Assembly (NCBI GenBank): GCA_029532415.1
Contig: JAQOTA010000060.1
Coordinates: 2,852,001 to 2,916,000, forward strand
Length of the DNA: 64,000 bases
DNA from: Marasmius tenuissimus
Taxonomy: Eukaryota > Basidiomycota > Agaricomycetes > Agaricales > Marasmiaceae
Reading direction: 5' to 3'
Positions 22,901 through 34,946 of the stretch are shown here, one piece after another. The stretch's first letter is position 1; each line of letters begins with the position of its first letter. The notes below the pieces were generated by a model. The model saw only the letters and a program-made list of their open reading frames with translations, searched no databases and was not told the origin of the DNA. A program made the translations under genes and the position numbers.

Positions 22901-24760
22901 TTCGTCGCACTGGCGCTTTGGGAACAATAGGGAAGGGGATGATATCTCAAAGGGTTGGTGCCGGTCTAGCAGGTACGTCGTTTCCCTTTTCTGGTTGTTC
23001 GTGATCTCTTTTCGATCCTGCATTCGCCACTTGCTTGGTTTGTTTTTGCGCTTACTTTCCGCTGATCAGATCAACACCTAGGAACTCCGAATCGTCTGGA
23101 TTGATGGAAAACTCAAGGAAGTCCGAACACAAACGTTGAGGGCAACCCTAGACCATCTACCTCCTCCCCCAGATTCGCTTGGAATCGAGGCAACCTCACT
23201 TGAACGTTCAGCCTTGACTCGTGCCCACCAGCCGCATCCTTAACCTCTATGCCAATGTCTGCCATCGTGATTATATCCGCTGCCGCCCAGTTTTCGCTCC
23301 CCAGTGTATCAACGACACTTGATTACCCTTGGACCAGGTTTTTCTTCCACCGATCCAAACATATCTATCTTACTCACTGAGCTACACCTTTCCCCTTCCC
23401 CTATGCACCGATTCTCTTGCTTTCCCCGTCCTCAGGACGTACAGGTCGGAAGGGTTGACCTGAATGGGGACCAACCGGGGCAACCTCACCAGCTGTATCC
23501 AATTTCACCACCGCGCATATGGCTGCTACCGTTGCTATAACCGCCCAATTCTCGCTCTATAACGTCTCCTGATCTCATTTCTCCGCCTCCGATCCACGCA
23601 TGTCTACCTTACTCACGAAGCTCGGTATTTCCCCTCCGTACGCATCACTTTGCTTGCCCGTAGGATCTCCGCGTTAGATCGAACCGGCATATAGCACTGC
23701 CGTCCTCAAGCTTCCTCGTGCTCCCTCTGATTTGTTGTGTTTGTCGGTGGTCGCTGGATTGGGAGATGAAGATGATGAGTACATACCGTTTTGTGCAACT
23801 CGGGGATCGCGTTGCTGTCCGAAATGGTGCCGGTGAGGGATAGAAATCGGGGTTTGGATGGGGACGTCCGATGTATTCTGCCTTTACCAATTGGCCAGAC
23901 GTGTTTTGAGAGGATACCAAGCCCGCCGGGCTCTGATCAAGTACTTGTATGGTATACACCACCAGGAGCATTTGTTTTTAGTAGTCTGCAACTTGTGCAT
24001 GTAGTATTGTGTACCATGAACAAGCCTTTGAGTCTCTCTTTGTGACGCTTGTAGCAGACCAAAATTACGCGGCACAGAAATTTTAAAGTAGGACGAGCGG
24101 TCCGCCGGTCCCGACATATCCGATTCGAGACAACTTGAACTTGACAGTCTTTCTCTTCGACCTCCATGTCATGTCGCAATCCCTTCCTCCACAGACCACA
24201 TTTTTAAGCTCTCTCGCCACCGAATCGAAAATTTGAAGGCATCACCAACTGACCAGTAAATGGACAATGACTCGCATTGGATTCCATGCCCAGGGTGAAG
24301 GATATCAGGTAAGTTTTTTATAGTCTCTGGGATACGAAGCTCTCCGTACCCACTTTTCATCTAGTTGAAGATTTGACTTGACTCTTCAGACCTGGACACG
24401 CAACACCGTACCAAAGGCCTCTTTCTCTCAAGCTGGAGCTCGCTGGAAAACTGGGACTTCGCGACGAATACACAATCGGCATCGGGTTTCGCAACATATT
24501 GATGTCTATGAGTTTGGACGAGACACAAAGGGAAGGAACGGAGTCTAGGATGGGAGATGCAAGAGTGAAGCTGGCTGCGCAGAAATAGAGGAAAAAGTGA
24601 TGTCGGGTTATACTTACTGTGAGTTCGCTCATTTCGGTCTAAAGAGGACCACAAACTCAGACGAGCGAATAGAATTTGTTATTCCCCGAATTTGCTATGA
24701 GCACGACGGTTCCGGCTCGTTCACACGAGTTATTTTTCTTCTTGCGTGTATCTGAATCCA
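19980..24760 (+). pseudogene. family-3 gene, unit 2 (decayed, longest copy)
   Basis: Plus-strand exon-like blocks in the same order as in the other units: a 20119-20285 piece with SPSAEFKVSGAPVSNTWRTS; a Ser/Thr/Pro-rich stretch 20300-20780 open in one frame; an exon after CTCCTGCAG (22031) reading VNPLRSGTVNDTLIHGTNVL; a piece at about 22740-22975; and a 3' part 24264-24610 with an intron GTAAGT...ATCTAG (24309-24363) and KLELAGKLGLRDEYTIGIGF, then VKLAAQK followed by a stop. This unit is longer than the others between 21.5 and 23.6 kb. No complete frame exists. Confidence 0.4.
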
Positions 24761-25166
24761 AGGTCTGGATAGTCAGGCCCATGAAACTTGATTGGGACGT
24801 CGATCGAGCTGCCGTGGTTCGTTCACTTCTCGTTTTGGTACTTCCCGCAGTAAGGCTTCTTGTAAGCTATTCTTTGGTATCGATTGCAAAGTGGAAGACG
24901 ACTGACAACTTTGGACACCGTAAGCTGTCCACTGGGCCAATCTTGGATGTGTTCTGCCTTGTTCTCGACTAGCTGGATACAGACTCTGAATGTTGTTCGG
25001 TTGTGGTTCGTCAGAATTTGCTGGTTGCGGGGTTGACCTTGCGCTGTACTCCGGGAACCAGACTTCTACAATGGGAGACTCACGGGACCACGAGTGATGG
25101 TCATTTTTGTGATAGCGCCTGCAGTGTGTCTGCGACAGCGTGAATGGCGCTGCGAGATGTGATGTA

Positions 25167-25316
25167 GATAAGGCCTCGCGATCGTGCGAGACATAAGGAG
25201 AGCTGTTGGGCAGGGCGAGGCTGTGTTTGACCTCCCTCCTTGCCTCCTCTCCCCATCATCCCTCCCCTCCGCCCATCCTCTCCCTTTCCAACCTCTCAAA
25301 GCTCTGCTCTAATCCC
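25167..25316 (+). promoter_or_regulatory. upstream region of family-1 copy B
   Basis: GATAAGGCCTCG at 25167-25178 and a pyrimidine tract from about 25228 to the ATG at 25317. The whole upstream kilobase is nearly identical to that of copy A, so it is a recent copy or conversion tract. Confidence 0.4.
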
Positions 25317-27649
25317 ATGGCCTCTTGCTTCCCCAACGCCCAAGGCACGAACATAGGATCCCATGCCAACTTCCTGGCCATCGCTGGAAATTCGACAATC
25401 AATCACAACTACAGCACTTCGGAGAGAGAGGATCGGCTGACTGTGGTAAGTAAGACTTTGTGTCATTATCAGTCTCATGATTTGACCTCACCTCTAGCGC
25501 GGAAGAACCGTTAGAAAGCTAATCGAAGGCGACCTCAACTACCAGCGCGTTCTATCGTCCAAGGTCATATGCGTCAACGTCAAGTCGGACGGAGCATCGA
25601 CGTCAACGGAGTCGCAGGTTATAAAGGTCAAGAAAATGGAACAAACTGCTAAAATATATGGATACCAGGGAACGTTTACGGCGACCAGTTTTGAGCCAGT
25701 TGACGAGAAGGATCAAGAGAAATTCAAAGAGGTAAGTTCCAGTGTTTGGATCGAGTGGGATAGACTGACAATTGGCTTCAGATAGCAAAGATTGTTCTTG
25801 AGGCGGCGATGTGCGGGCGGTGAGTTGACCCAAAATTGTTCTGTTGGTCGGTATAATGAGATGTTGCAGGTCGGCGCTACTCAAACAAATGTTTGCAGTG
25901 GCCGAGTCCGAAAACGCGATGACGATGATCGCGCACGACGGTAAGCTTCTTGTTGGAAACTTTGATTGTGGGTGCTCAGAGGCATCAGAACTCGCGGATG
26001 GTTACGAAGTAGTTGATCGGTACCGGGGAAAGGAACGGATTGTATACTACTACCTAAGTTATACAGTTGTATGTTCAGCTTTTGAGCTTCTTGACCCAGC
26101 TGAGGAGTGTCCTTAGTGGATTGCAGCTCAGGCTTTGCGCGACGACAAGACTCTGAGGTTTCCGGTGAGCTTATTGTTTCTGGCATTGGCTGGCTAATAA
26201 CAACAAAAAGGTTACGCGTCGTTGGAGAGATTGGTCGTTCAACGCCAAGAATCTGGCTTGGCAATACAACCCCGCTTCTCTCTGCCTCGAACCACCGACC
26301 GAATACAACCTCCTACCACTCCTCTATTCCCCACCACCACTTTGCCAAGACATCCCCCTTCGACAACTCAACAGCGCCAAAATCGTCGCCCACGTCGAGC
26401 AAAGCTTCGGCGATGTTTTGCATCTAGTTGCGTCAGTGGGACAGACCTGGTTCATCAACCTGTCACTCTATGCCCGACATGGCCTTCTGACGTTTGGCAC
26501 TGTTGTCAACCGCTGGAAACCGGGAATCCTCGCCCACCTTCCTTCCTTCCCTTCTCCCGAGTGGTTTTGCCATAGCCGCAACCCCAACGTCAAAGCCAGT
26601 CTTTCCGGCTCAGGTGTGTCCACATTTCAACTCCATCTTCCCTTTCAAATTCCTGACTTGCCTAGTGCCAGGGCGAGTCGACTTCTCATTCCAAAAGACT
26701 GGGGGTGTCCAAGTAGAGCTTGATTTTGGCTGGCGCATTCCAGAGAAAGACCACAGCCAACTTGGTTGTGCCTTTCTTTGCCAGTCCCTCCGCTTCTGTG
26801 ACAACTCTGGAGATGCGAGTGATCGTGTTGGTGAGTGTTCTTTCACATATCTCTGCTTTCCTCTGTCTGATGTTTTCTCCCTCTGAGTATATATCGATCG
26901 AGTCGGATTCTACCTCCTCGGTACCTTCCCCAATGACCCCACGAACCGTTCGATGTCAACATACCTTTTCATCCATCCTCTACCTATCAATTCCATCAAC
27001 AATTATCCTTGTGCGCGCTATCCATTTCCCGAAGAACTATTCTACTGGTCCCACGACTCACAGGGAGGAAGTGCTATTGCCAAGGAGGACTGGGAAAGAT
27101 TCGGGATTCCCGAGTTGAGTGCGAAGGAATGGATTGGTACCTATTGGGAAAAGGAACACTATGCATTGGTCCGAGAGCATCTTTGCTCAAGAAATCAGGA
27201 CCTGGATGGGAAGCAGTATGCACGCGAGCACGGATACCCTGAGTTGATACTTGGTGAGTAATGTTTCTCTCCCTAAGATGGACACCACACCGAGATTTTT
27301 TTCCCTCAGCCGATCCGAGTCACGATACCGCTAGGATAGAAGAGTATGAGTTCTCGGATGAGCCCGGAACTTCTTCTCCTTTTCCACTCGTATCCCCTTC
27401 AAACTCCTCACTTGTCGAGGCGCCAATGAATCACAATACCAAATGCGCAGACCCGCCAATGGAAGACACAGTCATGGTAGCTCACTGGGCCAAACCTGGG
27501 TTCCTACAGAAATGGTGTACGTTCCCCTTCACACCCGCATGTATTGCAAGTCTAGACTTCTGATCATTGCTGTACGTTCATCAGACAACTTACTCTCGGA
27601 GACCGTTGCCCATCCGAATGATTTGGACTATTCTGTCGTTGCATGCTAG
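25317..27649 (+). CDS. Family-1 protein, copy B, 11 exons, 601 aa, intact
   Basis: Exons 25317-25445, 25498-25731, 25782-25819, 25870-25940, 25989-26068, 26117-26164, 26211-26613, 26666-26830, 26888-27253, 27310-27516 and 27585-27649. All introns are GT-AG, including intron 9 (GTGAGT). Frame is open to TAG. The first three exons and upstream DNA are almost the same as copy A. From about 26.4 kb to beyond the stop codon the sequence is almost the same as copy E. The last two exons carry a distinct version of the C-terminus (VAHWAKPGFLQKW, then LDYSVVAC) shared with E. Function unknown, as for copy A; no catalytic motif is seen. Confidence 0.85.
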
Positions 27650-28019
27650 TTTGATTTCGGTGCATACTCTACCATTTTCCCCGGCACACTTATTCAATAT
27701 CTACTCGCTACTTGAATACCATCATGGAGTTTCTCGAGAGAATGGGTGCTATGTTATGAAGCAAGAATAAGTGTCGCGGTCATAAGAACAGTATAAATTT
27801 GCGTGAGATTGCTATCGCGCACCCACAAGGACATACATCAAAATAGCTCCGGCCCGACCGGATGGAGTTTGTACAACAATGAATTGACCCCCTCATAAGG
27901 AACATGTAGCTAGTAGAATGTGTATCGACTGACGAAGAAAGAGTGAGTAAAAGAAATATCCGCGATGCAAGGATGAGTGGGGGGATGCTAGTTTGTAACT
28001 GATAAAGTAGCGGTACGTC

Positions 28020-29800
28020 AAGCTCTAGCAGCAATGATACAGAGACACGACGGAGGCAGCAGTTGAGGTTCCTGTCCACCAGACCCTCGATTCCCCCGCC
28101 GATATTGAAATATGAAACATGATTCAAACTCAACTCGTACCGTAGGAGATCTCCAAGCAGTTCTCTGAACTCGCCGACTGGCCACAGGCGTGAATGTGCT
28201 TGACGTCGACAATGTGGTCGCGGTACTCGTCGTACTCGATAGGGACGTTATTGGGCCCGACCCCGGGAGCCATGAAGGGTAAATTCCCAAAAGGTCACTC
28301 CGAGGTAGGTGCTCTGCCTACCCTGACGCTGTTCTATGCCGTCCGATGATGGAAGGTCAACCTGACTACTTCGCGTGATACAGGTAACGTCAGGATCTGG
28401 TTTGGAAGAGTGAGGAGGTGGGTACACATCATGGCGGCGTGAATGGTGTTGAGAATGTCGACTTCGAGATGGAAGCAATATGGGTATGGGTATTCGGCGA
28501 GTATCAAAAAAAAGGTGAATGTCGGATTGAGTGTCGAAGACGTAGCCCTGTGGCCAACGCAAATTCAGGAGCGAACGTTGGTGCGCTCAGCGTATTCCAA
28601 GCTCAACGACTGATGTTGCAGCAACGCTTTCGTTCGTTCTGGTGATCTGTCCTGCTGCTTTTGTCAGCCGTGGATTCCCAGAAGACAATTCCCAGTGCCT
28701 CCATTATCCACCACCAGTCTCCATCTCGTCTTGATTCAACCCTCTCCTCCAGTTGGCGGAGCCAACTTCGACGCTGATCCCTTGGAAGCACGGGGAGCGT
28801 CATGCTAGTGAGCAGAGAATGTGTCTTGATCTGAACGTTCAAGTCAGTGCCGACTGACCAGCAATGGAAGGTCGGTGGGGTCGGTGGGCTAGGCGCCGTT
28901 CTAGTAGATTTCGGCAGGATTCGTTGGGAGGGCATCATCGTCCTGATTTCGAAGGTCCGGACTATTGAGGTGTTCTGGGCAGGGAGGCTACTAGAGGCGT
29001 TGAGGGTATGATGGTTTCGTTTCCATCCCGATTACGCAACCCTTCGAGCCCAGCCTTCATTTCCAACACTAAAACTGAACTCCCTACTCCGATATTGAGG
29101 TGTAGGTCGGTTACACGATGGCCGTGACTTGAGAGCAGACGGTACAGAGACGGGATAGGTGATCACCGTTTTACTTGACTGTACGATAAAAGGTGTATCG
29201 GGTAGGCGCGTACCGTCAAAAGCTTCCAGTTGCAGTTGCAATTGGTCTGTGGGGGATGTCCCTGCGTCTCGTTTGGGCTTCGAAGATAGTAAGGTAAGAG
29301 CGACCTCCATACAACTGGACGGTGAAGTGGGGAAGCTGAACGGAGAGTGGTCAATCTCTTCGTGAGAGAGGCCATCGCGATTAGGTTCGAATGTGAGGAG
29401 ATGACGATGTTGACCTGCTTTGAGAATGAATGTCAGCTAACGAGAAAAAGTAGTGGCACGGAGTAAAAGAAGAAAGACGTACGAGGGGCGAAGGACAGGA
29501 CAGTACAGTGGAAGCAGAGGCGAAACGTACGGTAGCCAACGTATCCGCCGTGCTTTCCCTCAGAAAAAAGATTGAAGTCGAGGACCAGAGTCGATATCAG
29601 TTCGAGGCCATACAGAGCAGCGGATCTTCCGTGTCACCCTCGCGCTAGGATTACTCGTCAGCAACGCGTTGAGTGAGCTCCAAATCGCGAGGACATACCC
29701 AGCCCAGCCTGTCAGATACATTTCCGAGGCATTTCCTGCCCTTCCCTCCTTCTGGTGAATGTCTACGTTGGGCTGTTGTAGATCCTTGAGATGAGCCGGT
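28020..29800 (-). pseudogene. family-2 gene, unit 3 (decayed)
   Basis: Minus strand. 5' piece LQQPNVDIHQKEGRAGNASE and MYLTGWAG runs into an intron GTATGT...CCTAG, and here lacks the stop seen in units 1 and 2. After it the frame breaks. The middle part near 29100-28990 reads VLVLEMKAGLEGLRNRDGNE. The C-terminal part 28273-28140 reads GPNNVPIEYDEYRDHIVDVK and HIHACGQSASSENCLEISYG, then stops; the following ESCFIFQYRRGNRGSGG continues in another frame. Unit 6 repeats this version. Confidence 0.5.
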
Positions 29801-29879
29801 GTTTTGGCAAGTGCGCTAGAAGTCTAACGATGGGCGAAGATAACCTCAGTAACATCTCGAGGTTGGGAGTCGGGAGTCA

Positions 29880-32800
29880 TAGTGGTCGTCGCGGACAAGG
29901 CGTGAAGATGATTGGCGCCCGTAACTCCAACCGAAACCACCACGATGACCTCTATTCGTGCCTCCCCGTGGCTTATCTTCAACAAACACCGACTAGTCTA
30001 AACATCTCTGGTACCAACTAAGAATTGATTTCAACGACACAACACGGCCTCTCCCAATCGGCACTTGCGTTTACCAATTTGACAGTATCTGGGATCTCCT
30101 CTGATTTATAACGTTCTCGTATATGTGCTTAAAGTCGATACTTTGGAGGTTTCAAGGATGCTTCACTCAACCAGCTCTACAAGGTGGAATTTGACATTGG
30201 GCTCAGAGATCGAGGTGGGGAAGAGATGAACGGCGTCGTGGCATGGATGTGGATGCGGACGTGGGCGATCTTGGTAGTGGTAGGCCGTATCCTATTCCTT
30301 TCTTGAGAGAAATTAACCTGGACTTTCGTCCTTCGTCAACTTCCTTGCCAGGCTAGAACAAACAAGTCATCATCAAAGCGAGCCAATCTCATCGAGCTCA
30401 ATGCCCCCTTCCCCCCCTTTGTTCGTTCTGCCGCTAGCAGAGGTCTCGCGACTCTGAGACAGGAAACCACGGCTTGAACCTCGTTGGGTTTTCCCTCTCA
30501 GCCGAATTCAAAGCGTTCGGCGCGTTTGAGATTTTGTTGACAAGGAGGACAAGCGGCAAACGAGTATGGGTATCGGCCATCTCTATCCAGGTAGAATCAA
30601 AGTCTGGACAAGCAGACGAAGTCTCAAAGGTGGAATTGGAAGTAGCAATATGAACGTGTTCGAGAGAGGTTCAAATGTTTGAACCCTGTCAGATTGGTAT
30701 GTTTTTCTACGGTTCAGTGGGTTCAATCATTGACTCGTGAGTTTAGTTGCCTACTGTTCAGCCAGATCCATCTCATTCTGCGTCGTTGTCGCTTCAGTCA
30801 CCTTCACCTTCATCCAGTCCATCATGATCACCTTCGAATTTGTTACATTCCTCACCTCAACCCCAGTCAACCTCTCGTGCGTCCGCGTCACCTCTCACGT
30901 CCGGACTCCATCTGGGTTCCTACCCAGAGACGACGACTCCGCGCTCATTACGTCCGACATTTCGAACCTGAAGCTGGAGTCCCTCGTTCTGCATCTTCAG
31001 GGTTCAAACGTTCACGTTCAGCGCTCAGCTTGACTGTCTACCTCATCGCTGCCTGTTCCAGCACCGCTATCACCGACTTGAGGCTCTCCAGAATCAATCC
31101 GTTCGTTGTTAAGCACGACAACTGGATAGACAAGAGACGCACCAATCCCTGCCACTCGGCCATCATGCTCCCACCTCACACCGTCGCCAACGCCGATCCC
31201 TACATCTTCAAAGTACGCAAGATGCCTTCGTTGTTGTCGTCATGAATGGCTTGTATCTCAAACTTGAGTCAGAGTGGGGAGTCACTAGTAACCGGTAACA
31301 GTTGGAGAGGAGAGGCTCAGCAATTTGATCCTATACCTCTGGTATCCGCCTCGACTGCGCAATTGACGTTGTTTGGGATTGCGGGTGACATCCCCAAAGC
31401 TCGACGCCTCCATCGATGACAAGATATCTCTTTCCGTTCGATCGCACCGTTCTCTTGGTCCCAGCCGATCCCTGCTAAAGCTCTTGCTTCTCACCTCCGA
31501 CGCCTCTCTGTTCACGACCAATTTCTGCTATCAAAATCATCAAAATCAATGATATGCCAGTTCTGCAGCGCGTTACGAAGTCATAGGAGTGGGTTCAGTC
31601 GGTCCGGGCGTAGTCAAGAGAGGGCCCAAGTCTAGGTATGTGATCCGTTGACCTTTCTCATGCCCGAATGTCTAATCTTTGCCTTGGAATGTCAATCAGT
31701 CGTAGTATTAGCGACGACCCTCCAAAAACTCTCAATGGATGTCTTCGCGTTAACACCGATCACAAAATTCAGGCAAATCCAGACGTTGAGAGAACGTTTG
31801 GGCTGCTGACTTCCCTCGGAATCAATCAAAATCGCAGCCTCGGACCTCGAACCTCTTCATTCGAGCTCTGACCCCCCTCAACATTCACGTTCAGCCCAGG
31901 CACCTGGGCTCTCGTGTTCACCAGCCATATCCTCAACCTCCAGTCCAACATCTACTATCGTAACCGCAGCTGCATCAGGAAACAGTGAAAGTTGTACGTT
32001 GATCTCACGTACCTGCTCCGCAAGTGATGTGTAGTAGATGTAGAGATCATGTCACTATGTAGTGTTAGCGCCAGTGCCATGGACTCTCCAACTTGTCCGT
32101 AGGTGCCTGGTACGGGGTCAGTATAGTCTGTATCACACCACCAAGCAGTACAAGGCAAAACGTGCTGTGTGTACACTCAGGGTCATCCATCCGTATCACC
32201 CATATCGCCTGTATCGTCTGTATCGGTACGTATACAAGACAAGTTGCTTTCCTGCTTCACCGCCTATAAATCCTCCAAACCTATTCAAATCTATAACAGA
32301 CCTACTGAGATTCACTCTCAAGTAGAAATATGGCAGATTTGTCCTCCTGGGCTTGGAGATGTAGCGGGTGAAGGCGACTGGTACTACTTACTGAGCTCAG
32401 CTGAGACGACTATGAGCATCGCTGGGAAACTCACGCCACTTCGACCCTGGCGGTCCGCCTCAACCCGTCGCGTCATCGCTCCAATGCTGTCTCCAAATCC
32501 TCACGAGGTCAGCTCCAACGCCCAGCTCCACAGACCGTATAAATACGGAGCACTTGTGGGACCCACGCTTTCGTAACTTCGTCCCTCTCCCCTTGCGTCC
32601 CTAGGAGTCCCAACTCGATAACGATTTACACTGACCCAATTTTCCTTCTCTCGCAATATACAACCGGTCGATCCTCTCCGGCGTGATTTCCACGCTATCT
32701 TGATACCAGTGCGTACTATTCCATTTATTCCATCCCATCTCCCGAGCACGGTTCTAAAATTTGTTTCGACTTAGAAATTTGAGGAGTTTGAGACAGCGAA

Positions 32801-34460
32801 AGTTGGTAAGTGAAGCCGATACAAGTTCAATGCTTTTCGCCCTATCCTAAGTAGTCTATTTCGTGTACCTACCCCCCATAATTAGTTTTCGAGAGCTAAA
32901 ATGACATTCAACATTTTTACAATCCTTACTGTTTGGAATGAGTTCTCTGAGCGCTCCGTATGGAAATACTACCAGGCCGAGCATGATAATGAGTGTCCCA
33001 AAAATGGGTCTATGTCTTGTAGCATATCATTCTGTAGCCTATTGTAGAGATACATAGCGGACTGCGAGATGAAACGCAGCAACGCATGAAGGATACCAGA
33101 GGTATACAGAGCGATACGGAGCGATACGGAGTGATACAGAGAGGGTGGCGTGGGTGAATGTAGCACACCTACGTCTACATAGAGGGGGGGGGTGTGAACT
33201 CCGATACTCCTGCTACGGAGAGTACGCACTGGTACGTCGACATTTCATTTTTTCCTGATGTGCTTCCGCCCAATTTTTGCTTCTCAGCGTACCCTACCCC
33301 CGTTTTTCTTCCCTAACCCAATTGTGCCTGCCCCACGGTTTTCCCCCTTTCCCTCACCTAGCGGTTTCCTCGTTATCCTCGCCCTCAGAACGTATATCTA
33401 CCCTGCAGGATTCGATAGCAACCGTTATGTCCACCCGTCGTGCACCGCTATTCCCCCTTGACACGTTCCTCCTCTCACTTCATTATCGAGAGCTGCCAGA
33501 CTGGGAGTGGCGGTACGGAGTGGTCTTTTGCGTAACTCGGGGATCGCGTTGCCGATTCGGAGTGGTGAACGATGGGATGCAAAGGCGTTTGGGATTTAAA
33601 TGGACTGCTGGGAAGATGGATTGAGTACTGTACAGAGGCAATCTGAATCTGGATACGTTCGCTTTGGTTTATCGACCATTATCGCAAAGTTTGGGAGAGT
33701 TCAGGCTTGGCGGGTTCCATATGCTAATACATGCATGGTATTGGCGATTCCGCAACCTGTATATAGTATCGTGTACTATGAACAAGCTTTTTCGCTACTG
33801 TTTCTTTTTTGACGCTTCGGGTACGATCGAACGGTCCGCCATATCCCTGTCCCCCCGCCAAGGGCCGGCTCCCGGGGCTTCTCCTTCAACGTCCATGTTG
33901 TACAACATGCAGCTCAAGTTCATTTTCTCTCCTCCTTCCCATCTCTAATTTCGCCGATCACAAGAAAGGGATCCGAAGGCATCCCAAACGACCTGGCATC
34001 GGACGACTTGATTCGAATTTCGCGAACTTGAAGAGAAGAGGGCGTCAATCAGAAGTCGGCCCATGGATATCAGGTAAGTTTGTCGTGGTTTACGAGGTAC
34101 AGAGCTCTTCCCAAAGCGTTCGCATTGGATATAGGGTCGGACTCGAGAACTGAACGGCGGGGAATAATCTAGTCCTCTTAGACGGAGCTGGAAAATTGGG
34201 AGTCGCAACATGATTGAGGGTACTCGGGCCTCCGCTAAAACCATTCCCAGCTTGATCACGAACATGATGATATTACGGGGAAGGAGCCTTAGGCTTAATT
34301 AGAAGCATGGGCTATGGTCCGGGAGAAGCTGGCTGCGCAGAAACTGAGAAAAGGCGTCGAGGTGATTTCGACTAATCGACGGGAGCCATTGGCTGACATT
34401 CATTGATAGCTTGTTATTCCGAAGTTGCGGTGAGCACGAAGCGCCTGTTTTATTTTAAGT
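29880..34460 (+). pseudogene. family-3 gene, unit 3 (decayed, split by an inserted element)
   Basis: Blocks as in other units: 30145-30275 reads DASLNQLYKVEFDIGLRDRG; 30483-30650 reads AEFKAFGAFEILLTRRTSGK and VSAISIQVESKSGQADEVSK, then TGA; a Ser/Pro-rich part lies at 30740-31245; a 3' part at 34270-34435 has KLAAQKLRKGVE, an intron GTGATT...TGATAG and the short end LVIPKLR with stop. The unit is interrupted by the 1.29-kb element at 31973-33260. No complete frame exists. Confidence 0.4.
31973..33260. mobile_element. 1.29-kb non-coding element with short terminal inverted repeats, inserted in unit 3
   Basis: Starts CATCAGGAAA and ends TTTCCTGATG (10 bp perfect, weaker match to about 25 bp). 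The flanks are AGC-TG on the left and TG-CTTCCGCC on the right; removing the element and one TG gives AGCTGCTTCCGCC, close to the uninterrupted sequence of units 2 and 4 (CGCTGCCGCC). Both inner ends carry repeats of the type GTATCG/CGTATC (about 32185-32230 and 33105-33145) in opposite orientation. No transposase frame is seen, so it is non-autonomous. A 2-bp duplication is too short to assign a superfamily. Confidence 0.6.
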
Positions 34461-34866
34461 ATATGAACGAGGTGAGTATGTCCTCCCTGCGTGGGTTCAA
34501 AGCTCGCGGGTACCTCCCTCTGGCTAGCACTACTGGTAGAAAGAGTTCTCCGGTGAGCTCCTCTGATCCGGAGTCGTGTCATACAAAATTAACAAGTTTT
34601 CCAGGCGGAACCTGGCGGAACGCGATTGACACTCAGGCTTTGGACTGTCCGCTGGGTAGATCGCGGAAATGTGCTGCCTTTCTTCTCAATCAATCAGAAT
34701 ACAGACTTTGGTACAGCGTGAACGTCGACGTCGTTTGACTGTGACTCGTTGAATGGGACTGGCTGATTGCAAAATTGGCGCTGTGTCGTGGGAACCAGAG
34801 GCTGACTATGAAATCTGACAGTAAGGCCCAAGGCCTGTGCAAGCTGTCGGGGGACAGGCTGTGTCG

Positions 34867-34946
34867 ACCTCCTTCATTCCTCCCTCCCTCATCTTGCACC
34901 TTCTCTCATCTTCCCCACTTTCATTCCTATACTCTACCTTAGAACC
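34867..34946 (+). promoter_or_regulatory. pyrimidine tract before family-1 copy C
   Basis: About 80 bases almost entirely C and T end just before the ATG at 34947. The GATAAGGCCTCG block seen upstream of A, B and E is not preserved here (AAGGCCCAAGGCC stands in its place). Confidence 0.35.

Noticed and set aside
33180..33195. G9 run and other simple runs (e.g. C9 near 11987, A run near 50093)
   Set aside because: Ordinary low-complexity runs with no further structure.
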